Positions 1 through 6,210 of a stretch of DNA of 15,878 nucleotides are shown one piece after another. Numbering within the stretch: the first letter of the stretch is position 1; every line of letters begins with the position of its first letter. The stretch comes from JALZDI01 sp965653225 (GTDB taxonomy: Bacteria > Actinomycetota > Actinomycetes > Propionibacteriales > Nocardioidaceae). The stretch covers positions 1 to 15,878 of the forward strand of contig CBFGZI010000093.1 in assembly GCA_965653225.1 (NCBI GenBank). The letters are read 5' to 3'. The notes beneath the pieces are model-generated. The model was not told the DNA's origin and did not search any database. It worked only from the letters and a program-made list of their open reading frames with translations. Both the position numbers and the translations under genes were made by a program.

Positions 1-180
1 CAGTCCTTCATCACCGCGCAAGCGACGCCGCACACCCCACGCCGGCACACCATCTTCGGTGAGGGCGAGGACCACGGCAGCCGCCAGGTCGTCGACGCGA
101 TCGCCACCACCCCGACCGACCCGCGCGACCGGCCCCTCGACCCGGTCGTGATCGAGGCGGTCGAGATCGTCAAGCGCTGA
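1..180 (+). CDS. ppiA: Peptidyl-prolyl cis-trans isomerase (cyclophilin), C-terminal end
   Basis: This is the last 59 residues of a gene whose start lies left of the window; frame 1 is open from base 1 to a TGA at 178-180. Cyclophilins catalyse cis-trans isomerisation of X-Pro bonds. The fragment carries the typical cyclophilin end: a PH...RRHTIFGE stretch (about residues 11-21 of the fragment), then VVDAI, then a DRPLDPVVIEAVEIV-type final strand. This resembles the actinobacterial PpiA C-terminus as I remember it. The catalytic part is not visible, so activity and any signal peptide cannot be judged. Position next to the rhomboid, crgA and pkn genes agrees with ppiA synteny near the actinobacterial origin. 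The family call is fairly sure; the exact paralogue is inferred from context. Confidence 0.8.
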   Translation, partial: QSFITAQATPHTPRRHTIFGEGEDHGSRQVVDAIATTPTDPRDRPLDPVVIEAVEIVKR

Positions 181-182
181 GG

Positions 183-217
183 CGCTAGGCGGCAGGGAAC
201 GCTAGGCGGACAGGGAC
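183..217 (+). repeat. Short imperfect tandem repeat upstream of the rhomboid gene
   Basis: Two adjacent copies of CGCTAGGCGG plus CAGGGA occur at 183-199 and 200-217, the second with one extra A. The second CAGGGA ends just before the rhomboid ATG and is the only Shine-Dalgarno-like sequence there, so the duplication copies a weak ribosome binding site. It fills nearly the whole gap between the cyclophilin stop and the rhomboid start. Confidence 0.7.
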
Positions 218-218
218 G

Positions 219-1103
219 ATGAGCGGCGGGGTGACGGGGAGCGGGAGCGCGCAGCCGCCCGAGCAGCAGCCGGGTGCGCGGGAGATCCCGCACTGCTACC
301 GGCACACCGACCGCGAGACCTACATCTCCTGCCAGCGCTGCGGCCGGCCCATCTGCCCCGAGTGCATGCGGCAGGCATCGGTCGGCTTCCAGTGCCCGCA
401 GTGTGTCGCGGAGGGGCGTGCGTCGACGCCGCGACCCCGCACCGTGTACGGCGGTCGCCTCCGGGGCGGCGGCAACGTCGCCACGCTGACCCTGATCGGG
501 ATCAACGTGGTGATGTACCTGCTGATCCTGGCCGGCGGGTTCGGGTCAGCACTGGCCAACGAGACGGTGCTGTTCCCCCTCGCGGTCGCGAACGGCGAGT
601 GGTGGCGGCTCATCACGTCGACGTTCGTGCACGTGCAGTTCCTGCACCTGTTCTTCAACATGTTCGCGCTGTGGATCTTCGGGCCGATGCTGGAGACCAT
701 GCTGGGCCGCACCCGGTTCGTGACGCTGTACCTGCTCAGCGGGCTGGTCGGCTCGGTGGCGGTCTACTGGCTGTCCGCCCCGACCGTCCCGACCCTGGGC
801 GCGTCCGGTTCGATCTTCGGCCTGCTCGGCGCCGCTCTGGTGGTGTCGGTCCGGCGCGGGTACGACGTCACCTGGCTGTTGGGCCTGCTCGGGATCAACC
901 TGGTCTTCACCTTCGTCGCGACCAACATCTCCTGGCAGGGCCACCTGGGCGGTCTCGTGGGCGGCCTGGCCATCGGGGCGGCCATCGCGTGGGCGCCGCG
1001 GCGGTTCCGCACGCTGGTGCAGGTGCTGGTGTTCGGGGTGATCTTCGCGCTCTGCCTGGTGCTGATCGCGCTGCGCACGGCGGAGCTGGGGGCGCCGTTC
1101 TGA
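219..1103 (+). CDS. Rhomboid family intramembrane serine protease with N-terminal zinc finger
   Basis: The 294-residue protein has two parts. Residues 26-62 hold eight metal-ligand candidates, Cys26, His29, Cys38, Cys41, Cys46, Cys49, Cys59 and Cys62, spaced like a B-box-type zinc-binding module. From about residue 88 on there is a six- to seven-helix rhomboid core. Rhomboids cut substrates inside the membrane with a Ser-His dyad. The GASG motif puts the nucleophile at Ser196, and the WQGHLGG motif puts the base at His242. The family's HxxxxHxxxN signature appears as His138, His143 and Asn147. All key residues are present, so it should be active; its substrate is unknown. The ATG at 219 follows a weak AGGG site, 38 bp after the cyclophilin stop, so the two may be co-transcribed. 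A rhomboid at this locus is common in non-mycobacterial actinomycetes. Confidence 0.93.
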   Translation: MSGGVTGSGSAQPPEQQPGAREIPHCYRHTDRETYISCQRCGRPICPECMRQASVGFQCPQCVAEGRASTPRPRTVYGGRLRGGGNVATLTLIGINVVMYLLILAGGFGSALANETVLFPLAVANGEWWRLITSTFVHVQFLHLFFNMFALWIFGPMLETMLGRTRFVTLYLLSGLVGSVAVYWLSAPTVPTLGASGSIFGLLGAALVVSVRRGYDVTWLLGLLGINLVFTFVATNISWQGHLGGLVGGLAIGAAIAWAPRRFRTLVQVLVFGVIFALCLVLIALRTAELGAPF

Positions 1104-1179
1104 GGGTGCGCACGCCATCCGTGCGTTGGATCCGCGAGGTGTTTGCGGCAATAGCCCGCGATTGGGCCTTCTACCTATT

Positions 1180-1197
1180 TCTAGGCGTGGTCCTAGA
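1180..1197. repeat. Short inverted repeat TCTAGG-N6-CCTAGA
   Basis: Perfect 6-bp arms (1180-1185 and 1192-1197) flank 6 bp. It lies in the most AT-rich part of the intergenic region, about 70 bp left of the DnaA-box cluster. It has no T tract, so a role as terminator is weak; protein binding or no function are equally possible. Confidence 0.5.
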
Positions 1198-1266
1198 CAG
1201 GCGTAGCGACTGCTGATGACGGCCCTGCGCGGTGGGCCCATCGAGCCGACCGGATTCGGGGCCTGG

Positions 1267-1355
1267 TTCTCCACAAGTTGTCCACAGGCGTTCCCCGGGC
1301 GGCTCCACAGCGGGGTCGAGAAGTTTTCCACAGGTGTTATGCACAGTGTGGAGAA
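1267..1355. promoter_or_regulatory. Cluster of six DnaA-box-like 9-mers
   Basis: Against the actinobacterial DnaA box TTGTCCACA, I find TTCTCCACA (1267-1275), TTGTCCACA exact (1278-1286), GGCTCCACA (1301-1309, weak), TTTTCCACA (1324-1332), TTATGCACA (1337-1345) and, on the minus strand, TTCTCCACA (1347-1355). Start-to-start spacings of the plus-strand boxes are 11, 23, 23 and 13 bp. The first four fit multiples of about 11.5 bp, so they would sit on nearly one face of the helix. DnaA binds such boxes to start replication or, away from oriC, to be titrated or to regulate genes. The cluster lies between convergent genes, which argues against simple promoter control. oriC itself is normally beside dnaA and dnaN, which are not in the window. 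Confidence 0.75.
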
Positions 1356-1356
1356 C

Positions 1357-1368
1357 TACACGCGTGTA
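1357..1368. repeat. Perfect 12-bp palindrome TACACGCGTGTA
   Basis: This self-complementary 12-mer begins two bases after the last DnaA-box-like 9-mer. Its position suggests an additional protein-binding site belonging to the same cluster. No known operator is recognised. Confidence 0.55.
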
Positions 1369-1408
1369 ATCGCCGAGGACGGGCGGACGGCGGATGAAGC
1401 TCACGGCA

Positions 1409-1459
1409 GGGCGTTGCGTCCGTCGAAGCGTGCGCGATAGCGCACGGTCGTACGGACGC
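1409..1459. repeat. Palindromic repeat, copy 1 (hairpin downstream of crgA)
   Basis: Outer arms GCGTCCGT (1416-1423) and ACGGACGC (1452-1459) enclose a perfect inner hairpin, CGTGCGC-GATA-GCGCACG (1429-1446), with 5-nt asymmetric loops between. The 44-bp layout and the 15-bp left block starting GGGCGTT at 1409 recur at 14961-15011. It starts about 20 bp past the crgA stop and may act as an intrinsic-type terminator for crgA and possibly for the rhomboid transcript; no strong U tract follows on either strand. Confidence 0.7.
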
Positions 1460-1480
1460 TGGCGCGGGACGCGGGCGCGG

Positions 1481-1747
1481 CTACTCCCACTTCATCGCGG
1501 TGATCAGGCCGAGCAGGATCATCCCCATGCCGATCCCGAGGTTCCAGTAGCCGAGGCTGGACATCAGCGGGATGTCGGGCCCGGCCAGGTAGAACACCAC
1601 GATCCACAGCAGCCCCACGATGAACAGCGTCAGCATCGTCGGCACGACCCAGCGACCGCCCCCGATGCGCTGCGGCTTGGGCCCGCTGGGGGCCGAGGCG
1701 GCCTGGGCCTTGCTCTTGGCCTTCTTGCGCGAACGCGATACGGGCAC
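1481..1747 (-). CDS. crgA: Cell division protein CrgA
   Basis: CrgA is a small septal membrane protein. In Streptomyces and Mycobacterium it affects FtsZ-ring formation and interacts with FtsZ, FtsQ, FtsI and the PknA/PbpA wall machinery. The 88-residue product has the usual length. A Lys/Arg/Ser-rich cytoplasmic start (residues 1-30) is followed by a GGRWVVP entry, a first membrane helix (about 33-53), a short loop with GPDIPLM and YWN, a second helix (about 68-84), and the MKWE end typical of the family. Translation starts at a GTG. A GAGGAG Shine-Dalgarno lies 6 nt upstream, which fixes the start. It is divergent from the DUF881 gene, as in related genomes, and its 3' side faces the DnaA-box intergenic region. 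Confidence 0.95.
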   Translation of the reverse strand: MPVSRSRKKAKSKAQAASAPSGPKPQRIGGGRWVVPTMLTLFIVGLLWIVVFYLAGPDIPLMSSLGYWNLGIGMGMILLGLITAMKWE

Positions 1748-1859
1748 CGCTCTCTCCTCGATCCGGTTGGCGTCGGGCGGTCAGGCAAGTGGGCCTGGGG
1801 ATATCAGTTAGCGTAGTCAACGCCCTCCGGCGAGCGAACGCCAGACTCTTGGAACATCG
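1748..1859. promoter_or_regulatory. Divergent crgA / DUF881-gene promoter region
   Basis: This 112-bp gap must carry promoters for both genes. Overlapping -10-like hexamers of the TAnnnT type occur at 1809-1815: TAGCGT on plus and TACGCT on minus. The minus one has a modest -35-like TTCGCT 17 bp away; no good -35 is seen for the plus one. The local dip in GC around 1800-1820 supports the placement, but the hexamers are guesses. Confidence 0.35.
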
Positions 1860-2768
1860 GTGACCGACCACCACGACCAGCCTCCTGAGCAGCCCAGCGA
1901 GCCGCCCACCGGGCAGCCGAAGGGTGAGCCGCCGCACGACCAGCCGCAGCCCGGCAACGCGGCCCCCAGGCGCGGCCACGGGCTGGTCGCCCACCTCCGC
2001 CGGCTCTTCCGCGTGGGCACCACCGGGCAGGCCGGCGTCGGCTGGCGGCTGGTGGTCCCCGTGGTGTTCGCCGCGGCCGGGTTCATGTTCGTCACCAGCG
2101 CGGAGGCCTCGAACGGCATCGACCTGCGCCCCCAACGGGCGGCCAGCCTGGCCGAGCTGGTGCAGACGGAGAGCAGCCGGGTCGACCGCCTGCAGCAGCG
2201 CGCCGGCCAGATCGAGGACGACATCCGCGCGCTGACCTCGCGGGTGAACAGCAACGGCAGCGATCGCCTGCAGGCGCGCTCGGAACGGCTGCGGGACGCC
2301 GCGGGCATGGAGCCGGTCACCGGCGAGGCCCTGCGGGTCACCCTCGACGACGCCCCCGCCGACCAGCCGGTGCCCGAGGGCCTCGACGCCAACGCGATGG
2401 TGGTGCACCAGCAGGACCTGCAGGCGGTGGTCAACGCCCTGTGGGCCGGTGGGGCGAAGGCGATCACCCTGCAGGACCAGCGGCTGATCTCCACCACCGG
2501 CATCAAGTGCGTCGGCAACACCGTGGTGCTGCACGGCGTGCCGTACTCCCCTCCCTACGAGATCGTCGCGGTCGGCAACCCGGCGCAGCTGCAGGCGGCG
2601 CTGGACGCCTCGGCGTACGTGCAGACCTACCTGCAGTACACCCAGGAGCCGGTCAACATCGGCTGGGACGTCGACCTGCTCACCCACACGACCGTTCCCG
2701 GTTACGAGGGCTCGATCAACCTCCGGTTCGCCGAGGCCGCGCAGCCACGCGCGGCTGCGGCCGGCTGA
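1860..2768 (+). CDS. DUF881 family membrane-anchored protein
   Basis: The function of DUF881 proteins is unknown; the family sits beside division and wall genes in most actinomycetes. The 302-residue product has a Pro/Gln-rich cytoplasmic start (1-40), one membrane helix (about 62-80), a predicted coiled-coil stretch (about 95-130), and the extracytoplasmic DUF881 domain. That domain carries the family-typical run from ISTTGIKCVGNTVVLHG to YSPPYEIVAVG (about 210-239) and ends near 285. The GTG at 1860 is the first possible start after an in-frame stop at 1809-1811. Its Shine-Dalgarno (GGA, about 8 nt upstream) is weak. The 3' end meets pknB tail to tail with only 11 bp between. It resembles Mycobacterium tuberculosis Rv0012 in position and type. 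Family assignment is good; role is inferred only from context. Confidence 0.88.
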   Translation: MTDHHDQPPEQPSEPPTGQPKGEPPHDQPQPGNAAPRRGHGLVAHLRRLFRVGTTGQAGVGWRLVVPVVFAAAGFMFVTSAEASNGIDLRPQRAASLAELVQTESSRVDRLQQRAGQIEDDIRALTSRVNSNGSDRLQARSERLRDAAGMEPVTGEALRVTLDDAPADQPVPEGLDANAMVVHQQDLQAVVNALWAGGAKAITLQDQRLISTTGIKCVGNTVVLHGVPYSPPYEIVAVGNPAQLQAALDASAYVQTYLQYTQEPVNIGWDVDLLTHTTVPGYEGSINLRFAEAAQPRAAAAG

Positions 2769-2779
2769 CTGCCGGACGA

Positions 2780-4651
2780 CTACGCGGGCCCGGCGGCGCC
2801 GCCTCCTGCGCCTCCGTTACCGCCCCCAGGCGGCGGCGGGATCGGCTTCGGCGACTGCGACTGCGTCGGTGTTGGCGACGGCGAGGGCGTCGGGCTGGGC
2901 GTGGGTGTCGGGCTCGGCGTCGGGCTCGGGGTGGGCTTCGGCTCCGGCTGGCTGGAGACCACGATCACCACGGTGTCGCTGGACGACACCGCGCTGCCTG
3001 CCGACGGGTTCTGCGAGGTCACGATGCCCGCCGGCTCGGAGGAGTTGGGGTCGTGCTCGACGCTGTAGTCGATCCCGCGGGCCTGCAGGATGGACGCGGC
3101 GCCACCCTCATGCCGGCCGATGAGGGCGGGCATGATCTCCGGGCCGTCGGACACCGCCAGCGTTACCGTGCTGCCCTTGATCGCGCGGACACCGGGGTTG
3201 GGGTCGCTGCCGAGCACCTGGTCGCGCGGCGCGTCGGACTCGTCGACGAAGTGGTCGACCTTGAACCCGAGCCCCTCGAGCTGGGCCTGGGCCTCGGACA
3301 GCGAGTCGCCCACGATGTCGGGCACCTTGACCCGCGGTGGCCCGCTGGACACCACCAGGTCGACGGCCGAGTTGCGCGCCACGTCGGTGCCCGGGTCCGG
3401 CGACTGTGAGATGACCGTGCCCTTCTTCTCGTCCCGGCTCGCATGCTTGGAGATGTCGCCGACCTGCAGCTTCCTGGCCTGGATCTCCTGCTTGGCCTGC
3501 TTGAGCGACTGGCCGGTCACGGTGGGCACGAGCGCCCGCTGCGCCTCGCTGCCGCTGAGAATCCCGGGGAGGAACAGCGCGGCCAGGATCAGCAGGGCCA
3601 GCGCGAGCAGCGCCAGGATGGCCAGCAGCCACCCGCGCCGCCGGTTCTTCTTCTGCTCCTGCTCGATCTGCGGGACCGTCGCGGTCTCCGACGGCCCGTC
3701 GTTGTACGGCAGGATCCGGGAGGTGACCGCGGTCGCCGCCATGGGCGCGCCGACCGCTGCCGGCGCGGCGACCGGCTGCCCGGCCAGCGCCCGCTCGATG
3801 TCGGCCCGCATCTCGGCGGAGCTCTGGTAGCGGTCGGTGGTCGACTTGGCCAGCGCCTTCATGACGATGGCGTCGAGCTCCGGGGTGATCTCGGGGTCGA
3901 ACGCCGACGGCGCCGGCGGCTCCTCCCGTACGTGCTGGTAGGCGACGGCGACCGGGCTGTCGCCGACGAACGGCGGGCGACCGGTGAGCAGCTCGAACAG
4001 CAGCACGCCGGTGGAGTAGATGTCGCTGCGCGCGTCGACCTGCTCGCCGCGGGCCTGCTCCGGCGACAGGTACTGCGCGGTGCCGACCACGGCCGCGGTC
4101 TGGGTCATGGTCGAGGACGAGTCGGCCACCGCGCGGGCGATGCCGAAGTCCATCACCTTCACGTCGCCGGTGGGCGTGAGCATCACGTTGGCCGGCTTGA
4201 TGTCGCGGTGCACGATGCCGGCGCGGTGGCTGTAGTCGAGGGCGGCGAGCACGTCGCCGGTGATCTCCAGCGCCCGCTCGGGAAGGATCTTGCGGCCCTC
4301 GCGCAGGATGTCGCGCAGTGTGCGGCCCTCGACGTACTCCATCACGATGTACGGGATGGGCGTGCCGGAGCCGTCGGCGGAGTCCTCCTCGCCGGTGTCG
4401 TAGACGGCGACGATGGCCGGGTGGTTCAGCGAGGCCGCCGACTGGGCCTCGCGGCGGAACCGCGCCTGGAAGGTGGAGTCGCTGGCGAGGTCGAAGCGCA
4501 GCCGCTTGATCGCCACGGTGCGGCCCAGTCGCAGGTCGTGGCCCTCGCGGACCTCGGCCATGCCGCCGCGGCCGAGCAGGCCGCCCAGCTCGTAGCGCCC
4601 GCCGACCCGGGGGCGGGCCTGGCCGCCTCCGGCTGGTGGCTGGGTGGTCAT
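2780..4651 (-). CDS. pknB: Transmembrane Ser/Thr protein kinase PknB with PASTA domains
   Basis: PknB senses peptidoglycan fragments and lipid II through external PASTA domains and phosphorylates wall and division proteins. In the 623-residue product the kinase domain spans about 19-285. It shows the glycine loop GRGGMAEV (27-34), Lys49, catalytic HRD (Asp150), DFG (168-170) and SPE (196-198). The activation-loop TQT gives Thr183 and Thr185, matching the autophosphorylated pair of M. tuberculosis PknB. A juxtamembrane Lys/Arg segment leads to one helix (about 341-363). Three PASTA repeats follow (about 372-437, 438-505, 506-567), against four in M. tuberculosis. The protein ends in a Pro-Thr-Ser repeat and a Gly/Ala tail. 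It is last in the seven-gene operon, 38 bp after the pknA stop. Confidence 0.96.
   Translation of the reverse strand: MTTQPPAGGGQARPRVGGRYELGGLLGRGGMAEVREGHDLRLGRTVAIKRLRFDLASDSTFQARFRREAQSAASLNHPAIVAVYDTGEEDSADGSGTPIPYIVMEYVEGRTLRDILREGRKILPERALEITGDVLAALDYSHRAGIVHRDIKPANVMLTPTGDVKVMDFGIARAVADSSSTMTQTAAVVGTAQYLSPEQARGEQVDARSDIYSTGVLLFELLTGRPPFVGDSPVAVAYQHVREEPPAPSAFDPEITPELDAIVMKALAKSTTDRYQSSAEMRADIERALAGQPVAAPAAVGAPMAATAVTSRILPYNDGPSETATVPQIEQEQKKNRRRGWLLAILALLALALLILAALFLPGILSGSEAQRALVPTVTGQSLKQAKQEIQARKLQVGDISKHASRDEKKGTVISQSPDPGTDVARNSAVDLVVSSGPPRVKVPDIVGDSLSEAQAQLEGLGFKVDHFVDESDAPRDQVLGSDPNPGVRAIKGSTVTLAVSDGPEIMPALIGRHEGGAASILQARGIDYSVEHDPNSSEPAGIVTSQNPSAGSAVSSSDTVVIVVSSQPEPKPTPSPTPSPTPTPSPTPSPSPTPTQSQSPKPIPPPPGGGNGGAGGGAAGPA
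2837..2941 (-). repeat. Low-complexity Pro-Thr/Pro-Ser repeat within pknB
   Basis: About 35 codons (residues 571-605) encode alternating PT and PS dipeptides ending in KPIPPPP, followed by a Gly-rich end. At DNA level this is a degenerate tandem of GGGCTCGGCGT-like units, a likely site of slippage and length variation. It probably forms an extended, wall-spanning or glycosylated tail after the last PASTA domain. Confidence 0.75.
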
Positions 4652-4689
4652 GTCAGCTCTCAGTCCTCGTCATCGTCGTCCGGTCAGCG

Positions 4690-6210
4690 TCATCCGGAAC
4701 CGGGCAGGTCCAGCAGGCCGCCGCCGCCCTTCTTGTCGTGGCCCTTGGCCTTGCCGTTGCCCTGGCTGTTGCCGGGGGAGTCCTGCGACGGCGTGGGGGA
4801 CCCGCCCTGCTGCTGGGTCTGGTCGCCGCCGGAGCCCGCACTGGGGCCGCTCGACCCGCCGGCCGGCTCGGTCCACACCCCGAGGGTGATGTCGGTCCCG
4901 GGCTCGAGCGTGCCGTGCGGCTGTACGTAGTCGACGGTGCCGGGCTCGCCGTCGACCCCGAACCGGTCGGCCCGGTCGACGTGGAAGCCCTGGCCGCGCA
5001 GCTCCTCCGCCGCCTGGTCGTACGGCTCTCCGCGGTAGTCGGACGGGTCGACCTCGATGCCCTGCTGCTGCGCCGGCGTGTTGCCGGACGCCTGCTTGCC
5101 GCCCGCGGCGGCACCGCCGGAGCCAGCGGTGGGCTGGCCGTCGTCGCCGCCGGAGGTCAGCGCCAGGCCGATGCCGGCCAGCAGCACCAGCAGGGCGACC
5201 GCGACCAGCAGCGGCACCAGCCAGCCGGGCCGCCGCCGGGGGCCCCGACGGTCGGTAGGGGGCGGGGGCTCGCCGCCCGGGGAGGTCAGGAGCGCCGTGT
5301 GGGCGCCACCCGTCCCCGCGACCGTCGCGGCTCCGGTTCCGGCCGTACCCGTCGCCAGCGAGCCCTGCCAGTCCGGCTCGCGCAGCTGCTGTTCGAGCTC
5401 GGCGGCCGACCCCACGCGCTCCTCCGGCTCCTTGGCCAGGCAGCCCATGCACAACGCCGCCAGGCCGGGCGGCACGGACTCGGGCAGCGGCGGCACGTCG
5501 TCGCGCAGGTGCTGCATCGCCACCGCGACGGGGGCGTCGGCGGTGAACGGCCGGCTGCCGGACAGGCACTCGTACAGCACCACGCCGAGCGCGTAGATGT
5601 CGCTGGCCGGCGTCGCCGGCAGCCCACGAGCCTGCTCCGGCGACAGGTAGTGCGGTGTGCCGATGACCTGGCCGGTCTGCGTCAGCGGCACCGCGTCGGC
5701 GGCCCGGGCGATGCCGAAGTCGGTGACCTTGACCGAGCCGTTGGGGTTGACGATCAGGTTGGCCGGCTTCACGTCGCGGTGCACGATGCCCTGCTGGTGT
5801 GCGGCCTCGATCGCCGCGGCCGCCTGCGCCACGATGTCGGCCGCCGCCTCTGGCCGCAGCGACCGGCCGCCGGCGAGAAGGTCCGACAGCGGCTTGCCGG
5901 GCACGAGCTCCATCACCAGGTAGGCGGTGGGGCGACCCGAAGCGGGGTCGACGGCGTCGCCGTGGTCGAAGACCTGCGCGATGCCGGGGTGGTGCAGGCC
6001 GGCGGTGTTGCGCGCCTCGGCCTGCAGCCGGGCACGGAAGGTGGCGTCGTCGGCGTACTCGGCCTTCAGGATCTTGACCGCGACGTCACGACCCAGCACG
6101 GAGTCGTTCGCGCGCCACACCACGCCCATGCCGCCGGTGGCGATGCGCTCGGTCAGGGTGTAGCGCCCGTCCCCGACCGATGGCATCTGCGTGGTCGGGT
6201 CTGGACTCAT
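4690..6210 (-). CDS. pknA: Transmembrane Ser/Thr protein kinase PknA with one PASTA-like domain
   Basis: PknA works with PknB in controlling growth, cell shape and division. The 506-residue product has a kinase domain at about 17-277: glycine loop ATGGMGVV (24-31), Lys46, HRD with Asp146, DFG (164-166), SPE (190-192). The activation-loop TQT gives Thr177 and Thr179, equivalent to the M. tuberculosis Thr172/Thr174 pair. A Pro/Arg-rich linker leads to a membrane helix (about 330-351). Outside lies one PASTA-like unit (about 384-446) with the AAEELRGQGF core and a GTLEPGTDITLGV strand. A Gln/Ser/Gly/Lys-rich tail follows. M. tuberculosis PknA lacks a PASTA domain, so this arrangement differs. 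The start ATG overlaps the pbpA stop by 4 bp (ATGA), implying coupled translation. Confidence 0.94.
   Translation of the reverse strand: MSPDPTTQMPSVGDGRYTLTERIATGGMGVVWRANDSVLGRDVAVKILKAEYADDATFRARLQAEARNTAGLHHPGIAQVFDHGDAVDPASGRPTAYLVMELVPGKPLSDLLAGGRSLRPEAAADIVAQAAAAIEAAHQQGIVHRDVKPANLIVNPNGSVKVTDFGIARAADAVPLTQTGQVIGTPHYLSPEQARGLPATPASDIYALGVVLYECLSGSRPFTADAPVAVAMQHLRDDVPPLPESVPPGLAALCMGCLAKEPEERVGSAAELEQQLREPDWQGSLATGTAGTGAATVAGTGGAHTALLTSPGGEPPPPTDRRGPRRRPGWLVPLLVAVALLVLLAGIGLALTSGGDDGQPTAGSGGAAAGGKQASGNTPAQQQGIEVDPSDYRGEPYDQAAEELRGQGFHVDRADRFGVDGEPGTVDYVQPHGTLEPGTDITLGVWTEPAGGSSGPSAGSGGDQTQQQGGSPTPSQDSPGNSQGNGKAKGHDKKGGGGLLDLPGSG

Larger units (their letters stand above)
1104..1480. other. 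Convergent intergenic region with DnaA boxes and palindromes
   Basis: These 377 bp lie between the stop of the plus-strand rhomboid gene and the stop of minus-strand crgA, so no neighbouring promoter is expected here. I see no convincing gene. The stretch 1140-1215 is visibly richer in A and T than its surroundings. The named elements inside it are listed separately: a short inverted repeat (1180-1197), a DnaA-box cluster (1267-1355), a 12-bp palindrome (1357-1368) and a 44-bp hairpin repeat (1416-1459). Confidence 0.8.

Noticed and set aside
1216..1440. 74-codon plus-strand reading frame across the DnaA-box region
   Set aside because: No ribosome site, no recognisable similarity, and most of its length is the DnaA-box cluster and hairpin repeat. 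It is best explained as chance in GC-rich DNA.
1104..1480. The DnaA-box region as oriC itself
   Set aside because: dnaA and dnaN are not adjacent. The synteny places oriC a few kilobases beyond the ppiA side of the window, and the box number is low for an actinobacterial oriC. An accessory site is more likely.
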